Source: Actinoalloteichus fjordicus (GTDB taxonomy: Bacteria > Actinomycetota > Actinomycetes > Mycobacteriales > Pseudonocardiaceae). Taken from it: DNA of 64,000 nt. A program made the position numbers and the translations under genes. Positions within the stretch are counted from its first letter, which is position 1; each line of letters opens with the position of its first letter. Below the pieces are notes generated by a model. The model ran no database searches. It was not told where the DNA came from and saw only the letters and a program-made list of their open reading frames with translations. The stretch lies in assembly GCF_001941625.1 (NCBI RefSeq), contig NZ_CP016076.1, forward strand, positions 2,790,001 to 2,854,000, read 5' to 3'. Shown here piece by piece: positions 47,169-55,749 of the stretch.

Positions 47169-48755
47169 GTGACCGAGGAGACGACACCAGAGATGCTGCG
47201 CGCGTCGCGGCGGTCCGGCGCGGTGCGGACGCCGTCGGATCTGTCCGCCCTGCCCTTCCGCGTCGACCGAGACCGCGTCGCCGCGTCGCCGTTCTTCTCC
47301 CGGCTCGGCGGAGTCACCCAGGTGGTCAGCCCGACCGGCTCCGGTCTGCTGCTGCACAACAGGCTCACCCACAGCCTGAAGGTCGCCCAGATCGCCAGAG
47401 GCATCGCGGAACGCCTCCGCACCGACCCCGCCGCGGCGAGGCTCGTCGAGAAGCTGGGCGGCCTGGACGTCGACGTCGTCGAGGCGGCCTCGCTGGCTCA
47501 CGACCTCGGCCACCCGCCGTTCGGGCACCTCGGCGAGCAGGTCCTGGACCGGCTGGCCCGCAATCGCTTCGGCCTCGCCGACGGCTTCGAGGGCAATGCG
47601 CAGTCGTTCCGGATCATCACCACCACCGATCCGGGCGGACCGCCGGTCGCTGCGGTCTCCGCCACCGGCCTCGACCTGACTGCTGCGGTCCGCGCCTCGG
47701 TGCTGAAGTACCCCTGGACCAGACTCTCCCGGCCCCGTCCGCATCCCAGGTCGATGACGGTGCCGCCGCGTGGCGCCACGGAGCCTGCGGACTTCCCCGG
47801 CACCGGATCGGCCAAGTTCTCCGTCTACGTCACCGAACTCGACGACCTCGCACAGGCCCGCGCTCCCTTCCTCGGCCGTATCCCGGACTGGCAGCAGACG
47901 GTGGAGGCGGCCGTGATGGACACCGCTGATGACATCGCCTACGCGATCCACGACCTCGACGATTTTCATCGGGTCGGCGTCCTACAGCACGCCACGGTGT
48001 GGGCCGAGCTGCACGGCTGGCGCAGCCGGTCGATCGCCCTCGGCGCGCTGTCCGACGCCGACCTCGCCGCGCGGGCCCGCCAACCGGGTCACGCGCTGGA
48101 GGGCCTACGGCGCAGACTGCACCTGAAGGACTCCTGGATCGTCGACGACGACGCCTTCGACGCGGCGGTGAGCCGGGTGGAGCGGGAGGTCGTCGACAGC
48201 CTCCTCGCCGTGCCCTTCGACGGCTCGAACGAGGCGGAGCAGACCGTCGCGCGGTTCTCGACGAGCTGGACGAGCAGGCTGGTCGCGGGCGTCCGCGTGG
48301 TCGCGGAGCCGACGACGCGCTCCGCGCACATCGTCCTGGCGCCGCAGCAGTGGCACGACGTCCAGGTGCTCAAGTTCATCCACCGACACTTCGTGCTGCT
48401 GCGGCCCGACCTGGCACTCCATCAGCGCGGCCAGGCCCGGCTGCTCACCACGCTCGTCGAGGCCCTGGAGCAGTGGCTGACCGACCGGATGGAGGCGGCG
48501 CGGCTGCCGCGCAGGCTGCATGACCTCGTGGAGCTGGCCGATCAGGAGTATCAGGCGCTGGCGTCGACCGAGCCGACCCTGCTGGCCGGGCCGACCGGCG
48601 AGGTGCCTGCGGGCCGCGACGCCGTGCACGCGCTCGCGAGAGGCCGCGCCGTCGTCGACTTCGTCGCCTCGCTCAGTGATCGACAGGCAGTGGCGTTGAT
48701 GGACGCGTTGTCCGGCCGCTCCGGCCAGACCTGGGCTGATGCGTTCGTCCTCTGA
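47169..48755 (+). CDS. HD-domain deoxynucleoside triphosphate triphosphohydrolase (dGTPase-like)
   Basis: 528 residues from the GTG at 47169. The protein is a Dgt/SAMHD1-type dNTPase, releasing triphosphate from dNTPs. Metal ligands are visible: RLTHSLKVAQIARGIAERL near residue 58 (first His), EAASLAHDLGHPPFGHLGEQ near 105 (HD), and VMDTADDIAYAIHDLDDFHR near 250 (distal Asp). SPFFSRLGGVTQVVSPTGSG near 37 is the conserved entry segment. TACGGT, about ten bases before the GTG, is a possible -10 for a leaderless transcript. Full length for this family. Confidence 0.92.
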   Translation: MTEETTPEMLRASRRSGAVRTPSDLSALPFRVDRDRVAASPFFSRLGGVTQVVSPTGSGLLLHNRLTHSLKVAQIARGIAERLRTDPAAARLVEKLGGLDVDVVEAASLAHDLGHPPFGHLGEQVLDRLARNRFGLADGFEGNAQSFRIITTTDPGGPPVAAVSATGLDLTAAVRASVLKYPWTRLSRPRPHPRSMTVPPRGATEPADFPGTGSAKFSVYVTELDDLAQARAPFLGRIPDWQQTVEAAVMDTADDIAYAIHDLDDFHRVGVLQHATVWAELHGWRSRSIALGALSDADLAARARQPGHALEGLRRRLHLKDSWIVDDDAFDAAVSRVEREVVDSLLAVPFDGSNEAEQTVARFSTSWTSRLVAGVRVVAEPTTRSAHIVLAPQQWHDVQVLKFIHRHFVLLRPDLALHQRGQARLLTTLVEALEQWLTDRMEAARLPRRLHDLVELADQEYQALASTEPTLLAGPTGEVPAGRDAVHALARGRAVVDFVASLSDRQAVALMDALSGRSGQTWADAFVL

Positions 48756-49072
48756 GACTTCCGATCGGCTCCGGTGGGTGCGGGCTGTGGCGCAGCGGCA
48801 TGACATCCGCCCGACTCCGTCCCGGTCGCCTGCGGTGTGGTGACCGGCCGCGTCGTCTCACCCGGCGGCCGGGTGCAGCCCGGCGCAGGTCCGACCGACG
48901 GCGCACCCGGGAGTGCCCCCGATCGAGGTCAGATCACCGCAGCCGGACAGCGCAGCGACTCGACACGGGCGTCGACGTGACGGAGGAGTGCGCCCCGCGT
49001 GTCGTCGTCGCTCAACGCCTGCGAGGCTCGGCGAAGCCCTGCCCTGCCCTGCCGGTGCCCGGTTCTGTCCCG
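48756..49072. other. Convergent intergenic region without recognisable gene
   Basis: 317 bases between the HD dNTPase (plus) and a methyltransferase (minus). No coding frame is convincing. GCGGGCTGTGGCGCAG at about 48780 looks like a tRNA 5' half, but I cannot complete a cloverleaf. No clear terminator hairpin is seen. Confidence 0.4.
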
Positions 49073-49834
49073 TCATGGCCGTGCGGCGCGGGCGACGACC
49101 ACGATGTCGGTGCTCGTGTCGGTGAGCGCACCCCGCGACCAGTCCCCATGAAGGGCCTCCACCTCGAGACCCGCCGCACCAAGGAAGCCCTCCAATCCTG
49201 CAACGTCCAGGAAGCGAAGGGACGTCCGATCGACGCGCAGCGGCTCGCCGTCGCGGGTCGCGGTGGTCTCGGTGAACGTGACCACGTCGGCGAGGACGGA
49301 CTCGACGTGGTGCGTCACGCGCAGCTCGCGCCCCGCGTCGTCGACGAGGTCGGTGGCGTTCTCGGGATTCCAGCGTTCCCACGCCCGTGCCGACGGATTG
49401 CGGGTGCCGAAGACGAATTGACCTCCGTCGACCAGCGCGGCTCGGATCGCCCGCAGGGATGCACGCAGCTCGGCGTCGGTGACCAGGACCTGGAACGCGT
49501 TGCTCGCCATGAGCGCCAGATCGAACTCCCGGCGCCACGCGATGTCCTCGGCTCGGCCCGTCACCCACTCGACGTCGCCGCGTCGGCGGGCCCTCGCCAA
49601 CGCCGAGGCATCCGGGTCCAGCCCGCAGAGCCGTCCGGAATGCCCGGACTCGCGGGCCCGGTGCAGCAGCATGCCGGTGCCACAGCCGACGTCCAGCACG
49701 GTGGGAGCGGCCATCACGAATCCCAGGTAGAAGTCGTCGCTCGGCCCCCAGGGATTGAGGCGGTCGTAGAGTGCGGCGGCCTCGACGTCGGAGTACATCG
49801 CGGCACTGTCTCGTCTCGCCGAGCCGGTCGGCAA
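49073..49834 (-). CDS. Class I SAM-dependent methyltransferase
   Basis: 253 residues from the TTG at 49834, which has GGGAG six bases upstream; an in-frame ATG at 49798 (start MYSDVEAAALYDRLNPWG) is also good. Motif I APTVLDVGCGTGMLLHRA near residue 45 binds SAM; GLDPDASALARAR is the acidic loop that contacts the ribose; DLALMASNAFQVLVTD near 105 and GGQFVFGTRNPSARAW near 138 are motifs post-I and III. The C-terminal half is a beta-rich cap. Substrate unknown. It is divergent from a second, motif-I-less methyltransferase-type gene. Confidence 0.88.
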   Translation of the reverse strand: MPTGSARRDSAAMYSDVEAAALYDRLNPWGPSDDFYLGFVMAAPTVLDVGCGTGMLLHRARESGHSGRLCGLDPDASALARARRRGDVEWVTGRAEDIAWRREFDLALMASNAFQVLVTDAELRASLRAIRAALVDGGQFVFGTRNPSARAWERWNPENATDLVDDAGRELRVTHHVESVLADVVTFTETTATRDGEPLRVDRTSLRFLDVAGLEGFLGAAGLEVEALHGDWSRGALTDTSTDIVVVARAARP

Positions 49835-49957
49835 GCGGATCTCCCGATCCGCCGGGGCCTGCCCTCGCCAGCAGGCGGGCGACCCGGCTCCGGAGCAGCG
49901 TCGACCGAGGTGATGTCACGAACAGTCGTGATCAGTCTCGGCACTAGTCTCTCTGAG

Positions 49958-50557
49958 ATGACCGGCGGCCGATTTCCCGGCAGCGTGCACGCCTCGGCGG
50001 GCTCCGCTGCGCGACCGGATGCCCTCGGACAGGTGGCCGAGGCGGTGCTGGGGTCCGAACAACACCGGACCGCCGAACTGCTCGACGTGCTCGACGGGCG
50101 GCTGACTGAGCGCCTCGACGTGGTGCGGGTCGGCGACGACGTCCTCCCGCAGCTCGCCCACGAGGGCAGTGTGAGCGGCGCCCTCGCCGCCGCGCGGCGG
50201 GCGTTGCGACCCGGGGGACTGGTGGTGGCGGCGGTCCCCGAGCTCAGCGGACTCCGCAGCCTTCGCCCGACGGCGCCGCCGCCGAAGGTCACCGGGGTGG
50301 GCGAGACGAGACAGATCATCGTGCAGCTCTGGGACTGGGCCGAGGACGGCACCGGCTACGGCCTGGAAGTGATGCGGCTGCACCGCATCCAGGGCCGCTG
50401 GGAGGTCGCCCACAGCACGTCCACCCGGCACCGTGTGCTCAGCCGAGACCAGATCGCCCAGGCCTTCGAGATCGCGGGCTTCGTCGGGGTACAGCGGCTC
50501 TCACCTGCGGAGAGCGGCCACCCGCTGCCGGTGTGGGTCGCGGTGGCGCCGCGATGA
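49958..50557 (+). CDS. Methyltransferase-like protein lacking SAM motif I, coupled to acVLRF1
   Basis: 199 residues from the ATG at 49958. I prefer this start because TAGTCT (49945-49950) is a good -10 just upstream, giving a leaderless mRNA. An ATG at 49913 would add 15 residues. RRALRPGGLVVAAVPELSGL near residue 82 and the final FEIAGFVGVQRLSPAESGHP then LPVWVAVAPR match the second half of class I methyltransferases. The first half has no GxGxG, so SAM binding is doubtful. RQIIVQLWDWAEDGTGY near 120 is a distinctive insert. Its stop overlaps the acVLRF1 start by four bases, so the two are co-translated. Confidence 0.7.
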   Translation: MTGGRFPGSVHASAGSAARPDALGQVAEAVLGSEQHRTAELLDVLDGRLTERLDVVRVGDDVLPQLAHEGSVSGALAAARRALRPGGLVVAAVPELSGLRSLRPTAPPPKVTGVGETRQIIVQLWDWAEDGTGYGLEVMRLHRIQGRWEVAHSTSTRHRVLSRDQIAQAFEIAGFVGVQRLSPAESGHPLPVWVAVAPR

Positions 50558-51273
50558 GCCGGGTGCGCAGCGTCGCGGGCGGCGGCCGGGCGGTGGAGGT
50601 CGAGCCCGCGCGACTCGCAGGCTGGTTCGAGCGGTTCGCCGGACGTCACGGCGGTCTCGCCGCGACGGAGACCACCGCGGGGGAGGTCCGGGTCATCGCG
50701 TCCGACGGGGCCCGCGCCTCCGTGGTCGTCCCCTTCGGTGGCCTGACCGACGGGCGCAGCGCCGGTCTCGGCGCGGGCGAGGGCGGATCGCCGGACCGGG
50801 CGGTCGAGGTGCTCGTCGAGCACGTGCTGCGGTCGCGACGGATCGGTCTGGTGCTGGTCCGCCTCGGCGGCTACAGCGTGGGCGTGGCGGTGGACGGCCG
50901 GGTGACGGTCTCCCGCACGGGCAGGCGGCAGGTCCACGGCCGGAACAAGGCGGGCGGCTGGTCTCAGCAGCGGTTCGCCCGCCGCCGAGCGGGTCAGGCC
51001 AGGGTGTCGCTGTCGGCGGCGGGCGAGGCGACGTTCGAGGTGCTGCTGCCCGAGGCGCCGACGCTGGACGCCGTGGTGCTGGGCGGCGACCGGACCGCGC
51101 TGGACGAGGTGCGGGCCGATCCTCGGCTGGCCCCGCTGTTCGCCATCGCCGAGCCCAGGGTGCTGGACGTGGTCGAGCCGCGCCGGGTCGTGCTGGACGA
51201 GGCCGCGCGACGGGCGCTCGCCGTGGAGGTCGTGGTCGTCGAACGCTCGGACCGAACCTCGGACGGAGCTTGA
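50554..51273 (+). CDS. acVLRF1 family peptidyl-tRNA hydrolase-like protein
   Basis: 239 residues, the actinobacterial Vms1-like release factor 1 family. These proteins are proposed to cleave peptidyl-tRNA on stalled 50S subunits, parallel to eukaryotic Vms1/ANKZF1. The catalytic loop is in GRNKAGGWSQQRFARRRAGQ near residue 132, where GWSQ gives the GxxQ motif. VRLGGYSVGVAVDGRVTVSR near 108 precedes it. LDAVVLGGDRTALDEVRADP near 170 belongs to the second half of the fold. The start overlaps the methyltransferase-like gene (ATGA), which suggests a shared role in ribosome rescue. Confidence 0.85.
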   Translation: MSRVRSVAGGGRAVEVEPARLAGWFERFAGRHGGLAATETTAGEVRVIASDGARASVVVPFGGLTDGRSAGLGAGEGGSPDRAVEVLVEHVLRSRRIGLVLVRLGGYSVGVAVDGRVTVSRTGRRQVHGRNKAGGWSQQRFARRRAGQARVSLSAAGEATFEVLLPEAPTLDAVVLGGDRTALDEVRADPRLAPLFAIAEPRVLDVVEPRRVVLDEAARRALAVEVVVVERSDRTSDGA

Positions 51274-51439
51274 CGGGGGCTCCCGCCGTGAGAGCCGTCG
51301 TGGTCCGGTCACCGGCCGCGACCCGCCGGGCGAACGACTCGAGGGTCCACGTCGCAGGGCGGTGCCGGGCAGCGCCGATCGGCGGCGGTCCCGGTGCCGA
51401 CCGGTCGAGTGGAGCAGACCGCCGTCTCGGACGAGCCCC

Positions 51440-51834
51440 GTCGCACAGGTCCTGCCTGCCACGGTCGCCGGTGGCCTCAGCGAGGAGGACCTCGCCGTCT
51501 ACCGACGGCCGTATCCGACCTGGGCCGATCGGCTGCCTCTCCTACAATGGCCCACGGCGATGCGCTCGGCGGGGAACCCGCCGACGTGGTGGCCAGGGTC
51601 ACCAGGTACGGCGAGTGGCTCGCCGACAGCGCCGACGTCCCCAAGCTGCTCCGCACCTTCGAGCCGGGGCCGGGGACGATGACGGGGCCTGCGCTCCTCG
51701 AGTGGTGTGCGGCCACGATCACGGGCCTGGAGATCGTCGGGCACCCGCTCGTCGCCGGTCATCACACCCCGGAGGACCAGCCCGATGCGATCGCGGCCTC
51801 CCTCGCGGCCTGGCTGGACCGACACGGCCTGCGG
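51440..51834 (+). pseudogene. Haloalkane dehalogenase relic, C-terminal half with frameshift
   Basis: One plus-strand frame reads QVLPATVAGGLSEEDLAVYR, then RPYPTWADRLPLLQWP. After about 51556 the reading moves by one base into DALGGEPADVVARVTRYGEW, LADSADVPKLLRTFEPGPGT and VAGHHTPEDQPDAIAASLAA. Joined, this is the last 130 residues of a DhaA/LinB-type haloalkane dehalogenase. The cap-to-core region (AYRxPYPT ... WPxxxPxGGEPADV) and the catalytic His segment are present. The N-terminal half with the nucleophile Asp is missing. A one-base loss explains the shift, so this is a dead gene fragment. Confidence 0.72.
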
Positions 51835-52334
51835 CGAGATCGACGTCGACGGCGTCGGTGGATGTCCGGCTCGACCGGCGAGCACCGACGCGGTGACGGA
51901 GCCTGCCTGCCCTCGGCGCGATCGATGCGCCTGCCTCGGTGCGACGCAGGGCGTGACGGCACCTGCGACCGCCTGCTGTGGCCCCCGGTGGCCCGGGTGG
52001 TCTCCGGGGCGGATGAGTCGACGCGGGGAGGCCGTTCTGACCGACGGATGGCGGGTGTTCGGGGCGTCGGCGTCGATGCAGGCCACGTCGACCACCGTCG
52101 CCTCTGACGCGACGTCTCCCTCGGCAGCGCTTCGGCGCCACGGCGGCGTCTGCTCACCTGCGGGCTCGGTGCCGCCCGCTCGCCTGCGCACTCGGCGCCG
52201 GGAAACCCCGTTGATCCGACCCGTACACTGGGATGCGTGGTCCGCATCGATTGACCTATGGGCAGGCTCGTCGCGTTCTCGACGAGCGGCTCTCTCATGC
52301 CCGTGACCACACGTCTCTTTCTCGGAGTTCTCTC
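51835..52334 (+). other. Non-coding region before the ABC-F gene
   Basis: I find no protein-like frame in these 500 bases; the only readable frames are high-GC shadows. TACACT at about 52224 may be a -10 for the downstream gene, and GGAG at 52324-52327 is its ribosome binding site. Part of the region may be degraded remains of the same locus as the dehalogenase relic. Confidence 0.4.
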
Positions 52335-53963
52335 TTGATCACTGCGACCGATCTCGAACTGCGCGCGGGTTCGCGCATCCTGCTCGCGGACGCCAACCTG
52401 CGAGTGCAGGGCGGCGACCGCATCGGCCTCGTCGGCCGCAACGGCGCAGGGAAGACCACCACGCTGAAGGTGCTGGCAGGCGAGGGGGCGCCCTACGGGG
52501 GCGAGGCCCGTCGGACCGGCGAGCTGGGCTACCTGCCGCAGGACCCCAGGGAGGGAGACCTCTCGGTGGCCGCGAAGGACCGTGTCCTCTCCGCCAGGGG
52601 CCTCGACGAGCTGCTGCGCGAGATGGAGAAGGCGCAGAACGCGATGGCGGAGCTGGTCGACGAGCGCAAGCGCGATGAGGCGATCCGGCGGTACGGGCGG
52701 CTGGAGGACCGGTTCTCCTCCCTCGGCGGCTACGCGGCCGAGAGCGAGGCGGCGCGGATCTGCTCCAACCTCGGCCTCGCCGACCGCATCCTGACCCAGC
52801 CGCTGAGCACCCTCTCCGGTGGTCAACGGCGTCGAGTGGAGCTCGCGCGTATCCTGTTCGCCGCCTCGGAGTCCGGCCCCGGCGGCCGGTCCGAGACGAC
52901 GCTGCTGCTGGACGAGCCCACCAACCACCTGGACGCGGACTCCATCGTCTGGCTTCGCGACTTCCTGCGCTCGCACACCGGCGGCCTGATCGTGATCAGC
53001 CACGACGTGGAGCTGCTGGCGGCCGTCGTCAACAAGGTGTGGTTCCTCGACGCGACCCGCAGCGAGGTCGACATCTACAACATGGAGTGGAAGCGCTACC
53101 TGGAGGCACGGGCGACCGACGAGAAGCGTCGCCGCCGCGAGCGGGCCAACGCCGAGAAGAAGGCCTCGGCCCTGATGGCGCAGGCGGACAAGATGCGCGC
53201 CAAGGCCACCAAGGCCGTCGCGGCGCAGAACATGGCCAAGCGAGCCGACAAGCTGCTGGCCGGCCTCGACGAGCAGCGCGTCTCCGACAAGGTCGCCAGG
53301 ATCGTCTTCCCGGCCCCCGCGCCCTGCGGCCGGACGCCGCTGACGGCCGAGGGCCTGTCGAAGTCCTACGGCTCGCTGGAGATCTTCACGGGCGTCGACC
53401 TGGCCGTCGACCGAGGCTCCCGCGTGGTGGTGCTGGGGCTCAACGGTGCGGGCAAGACGACCCTGCTGCGGATGATCGGCGGGCGGGAGACGCCCGACGC
53501 TGGCTCGGTGATCCCCGGCCACGGCCTGCGCATCGGCTACTACGCCCAGGAACACGAGACGCTGGACCACTCGGCGAGCGTCTGGGAGAACATCCAGCAC
53601 GCCGCCCCCGACGCACCCGCTCAACAGCTCAGGACCCTGCTCGGGGCCTTCCTGTTCACCGGGGAGCAGCTCGACCAGCCTGCGGGCACGCTGTCCGGCG
53701 GTGAGAAGACCCGGCTGGCGCTCGCGGGCCTGGTGTCCAGCGCGGCCAACGTCCTGCTCCTCGACGAGCCGACCAACAACCTCGACCCGGCGAGCCGGGA
53801 ACAGGTGCTCGAGGCGCTCCGGACGTACAAGGGTGCGGTGATCCTTGTGACACACGACCCGGGTGCAGTGCAAGCCCTCGAACCCGAACGGGTGATTCTT
53901 CTGCCGGACGGCACCGAGGATCACTGGTCTGAGGATTATCTGGAGCTGGTACAGCTCGCCTGA
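52335..53963 (+). CDS. ABC-F family ribosome-associated ATPase
   Basis: 542 residues from the TTG at 52335, with GGAG seven bases upstream. Two ABC domains in tandem: Walker A GRNGAGKTTTLKVLAGEG near residue 35 and GLNGAGKTTLLRMIGG near 372; signatures STLSGGQRRRVELARIL near 158 and GTLSGGEKTRLALAGLV near 453; Walker B LLLDEPTNHLDAD and VLLLDEPTNNLDPAS. The linker (residues 250-320) is rich in Lys and Arg with a coiled-coil look (EKRRRRERANAEKKASALM). No membrane segments. ABC-F proteins act on the ribosomal E site; this one resembles housekeeping EttA-like/Uup-like members, though antibiotic protection cannot be excluded. Confidence 0.92.
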   Translation: MITATDLELRAGSRILLADANLRVQGGDRIGLVGRNGAGKTTTLKVLAGEGAPYGGEARRTGELGYLPQDPREGDLSVAAKDRVLSARGLDELLREMEKAQNAMAELVDERKRDEAIRRYGRLEDRFSSLGGYAAESEAARICSNLGLADRILTQPLSTLSGGQRRRVELARILFAASESGPGGRSETTLLLDEPTNHLDADSIVWLRDFLRSHTGGLIVISHDVELLAAVVNKVWFLDATRSEVDIYNMEWKRYLEARATDEKRRRRERANAEKKASALMAQADKMRAKATKAVAAQNMAKRADKLLAGLDEQRVSDKVARIVFPAPAPCGRTPLTAEGLSKSYGSLEIFTGVDLAVDRGSRVVVLGLNGAGKTTLLRMIGGRETPDAGSVIPGHGLRIGYYAQEHETLDHSASVWENIQHAAPDAPAQQLRTLLGAFLFTGEQLDQPAGTLSGGEKTRLALAGLVSSAANVLLLDEPTNNLDPASREQVLEALRTYKGAVILVTHDPGAVQALEPERVILLPDGTEDHWSEDYLELVQLA

Positions 53964-54139
53964 TCGACGCGCGGTGACTTCGTGATACCCCCTGGTCAGC
54001 GATGATGACGGACAGTACGGCGATGAACACTTTGCGATGTTTTCCCATGATCGCCTGGCATTAATGCTGTTCGTGTTCGATCATTGCCCCGACGGGGGCC
54101 GCAAGGGGCCCGACCTGCTCGGACGGAAGGCGGGACAAG

Positions 54140-54349
54140 GTGGCTGACCTGAAGAAGGGCGCCCGCATCACCGGCGCCGCACGGGACAAGCTTGCGACGG
54201 ATCTGAAGAAGAAGTACGAGAAGGGCGCGAGCATTCGTGCCCTGGCCGAGTCAACCGGTCGCTCGTACGGCTTCGTTCATCGGGTCCTCAGCGAATCCGG
54301 CGTGCAGCTGCGGGGGCGTGGGGGCGCTACCCGAACGAAGAAGAAGTGA
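54140..54349 (+). CDS. Small helix-turn-helix protein conserved in actinobacteria
   Basis: 69 residues from a GTG at 54140 (GGAAGG upstream). The whole protein is basic. Residues 24-55 form a helix-turn-helix (YEKGASIRALAESTGRSYGF, then VHRVLSESGVQLRGRGG), and the tail is TRTKKK. Proteins with this sequence pattern are widespread in actinobacteria and resemble a resolvase/Hin-type HTH without a catalytic domain. They are thought to bind DNA, but a defined role is not known to me. Confidence 0.88.
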   Translation: MADLKKGARITGAARDKLATDLKKKYEKGASIRALAESTGRSYGFVHRVLSESGVQLRGRGGATRTKKK

Positions 54350-54356
54350 TCACGAG

Positions 54357-54395
54357 ACCGGGGTTCGGACGGCATTGCCCGGCCGAGTCCCCGGT
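54357..54395 (+). terminator. Hairpin after the small HTH gene
   Basis: ACCGGGG (54357-54363) pairs with CCCCGGT (54389-54395); the 25-base loop contains a second possible stem (CGG with CCG). It begins eight bases after the TGA of the HTH gene. Moderate strength. Confidence 0.5.
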
Positions 54396-54405
54396 TCCCC
54401 CCACT

Positions 54406-54450
54406 GAGATCGGGAGCCGAGAGATCGGAGTCCTCGAGATCGGTGTCAGA
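54406..54450 (+). repeat. Three 15-base tandem repeats with GAGATCGG core
   Basis: GAGATCGG occurs at 54406, 54421 and 54436, an exact 15-base period. The seven bases between the cores vary. The array lies 80-120 bases before the GTG of the enoyl-CoA hydratase gene. A 15-base spacing is not a full helical turn multiple (about 1.4 turns). It may be a multi-site binding region or a replication-slippage tract. Confidence 0.7.
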
Positions 54451-54527
54451 GAGAACAGGACGTGCGACATCGCGTCCGGAAGGCAGCCGTCGCGCCCGCA
54501 GCGCGGCGGATCGAGGGAGGCCGTCGG

Positions 54528-55334
54528 GTGACAGACGAACCGGTGGACGTCGACACGCTGCGTCGTGCGGGCGTCCGACTGGCCGTCGACGGTCCTCGGG
54601 CCACGATCACGCTGGATCGACCCGAGGTACGGGGCGCGCAGACGCCTCGAACCTGGGAGGCCTTACATCGGATCGGGCAGACACTGCCCGACTCCGTGCG
54701 CGTGGTGGTGATCGCGGGAACGGGGCGGTCCTTCTCCTCGGGGCTGGACCGCGGGCTGTTCACCGTGGACGGTGTCGACGGGATGCCGGGACTGCCGTCA
54801 CTGGCGGCACTCCCGCCCGACGAGGCCGATGCCAGGATCGCGGAGTTCCAGGCCGGGTTCGCGTGGCTGGCCCGGCCGGAACGGTTGACTATCGCGGCGG
54901 TGCACGGTCACGCGATCGGTGCGGGACTGCAACTCGCCTTGGCCTGCGATCTGCGGATCGTGACCGAGGACGTGCAGTTCGCGATGGTCGAGACCAGGCT
55001 CGGGCTGGTGCCCGACCTGGGTGGTACATCCTGGCTCGTGCGGTTGGTGGGCTATGCGCGAGCCGTGGAGCTGTGCGTGACCGGCCGATTCGTCGGCGCC
55101 GATGAGGCGCTCCGGATCGGCCTGGCCAACGAGGTCGTGACCTCGACCGAACTTCCTGCGGCGGTGGACCGGCTCGTCGAGTCGGTGCTCGCCGCCCCAC
55201 GGGAGTCGGTGTCGGAGACGGTGCGACTGCTCTCCGACGCGGCCGACGGCGCCCCGCAGGCAGTGCAGGCTGCGGCGGAGCGAGCGGCGCAGCTGCGATT
55301 AGTCACGCGGCTGGTCCGAGGATCGGGCGACTAG
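54528..55334 (+). CDS. Enoyl-CoA hydratase/isomerase family protein
   Basis: 268 residues from the GTG at 54528, with GAGGGAGG seven bases upstream. Crotonase fold: VRVVVIAGTGRSFSSGLDRG near residue 62 is the first oxyanion-hole strand, and TIAAVHGHAIGAGLQLALAC near 118 the second. The segment DVQFAMVETRLGLVPDLGGT near 148 has Glu (METR) where one catalytic Glu is expected, and the second acid is in VPDLGG. It could be a hydratase of fatty-acid beta-oxidation or a related isomerase. No beta-oxidation partner genes are adjacent. Confidence 0.9.
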   Translation: MTDEPVDVDTLRRAGVRLAVDGPRATITLDRPEVRGAQTPRTWEALHRIGQTLPDSVRVVVIAGTGRSFSSGLDRGLFTVDGVDGMPGLPSLAALPPDEADARIAEFQAGFAWLARPERLTIAAVHGHAIGAGLQLALACDLRIVTEDVQFAMVETRLGLVPDLGGTSWLVRLVGYARAVELCVTGRFVGADEALRIGLANEVVTSTELPAAVDRLVESVLAAPRESVSETVRLLSDAADGAPQAVQAAAERAAQLRLVTRLVRGSGD

Positions 55335-55749
55335 GCACGACGAGGGAAAGACACCCGGCTGGTCCGGGTCTCGTGGGTGACGGACGACATCGGAGGGCGG
55401 GGGTGCCCGCCTCTTCGGTCTCTCGTCGTGCCTGCCGTCGCCCTGTCGATCGAGGACGGCGTCGCAGGCAGGCTGCGCATCGGGTGGGTCCCGCGCGCGG
55501 TCCTGTGTGGCGGGCCCGTGCGGACGTAGGAATGCCGATGTGGTGCCTCGCCGTCCCGTCCTGGGACGGACCTCGAGGTTCCGCGTGCGCTCGCGGTCGG
55601 ACGGCGGTGCGCGTTCGTCGGGCTGGACGTCTCGCGGGTCGGCTCGAGGCGGCATCGAGTGCGCGTCGTCTCCTCGGCACCGTGCCTCGCGAGGGCGGCC
55701 GTGGCCCGAAGGTCTGCCCTCGCGGCTCGCGCCGCCGAGGAGGTGTCCG
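55335..55749. other. Convergent intergenic region
   Basis: 415 bases between the enoyl-CoA hydratase stop and the end of the NmrA-like gene. No frame looks like protein and no strong hairpin was found. It may hold decayed sequence, but I could not recognise any family. Confidence 0.4.

Noticed and set aside
48780-48850. tRNA-like 5' sequence (GGGCTGTGGCGCAG) after the HD dNTPase gene
   Set aside because: No anticodon stem or T-arm with the GTTCGA-type loop follows at the right distance, and the acceptor stem cannot be closed convincingly.
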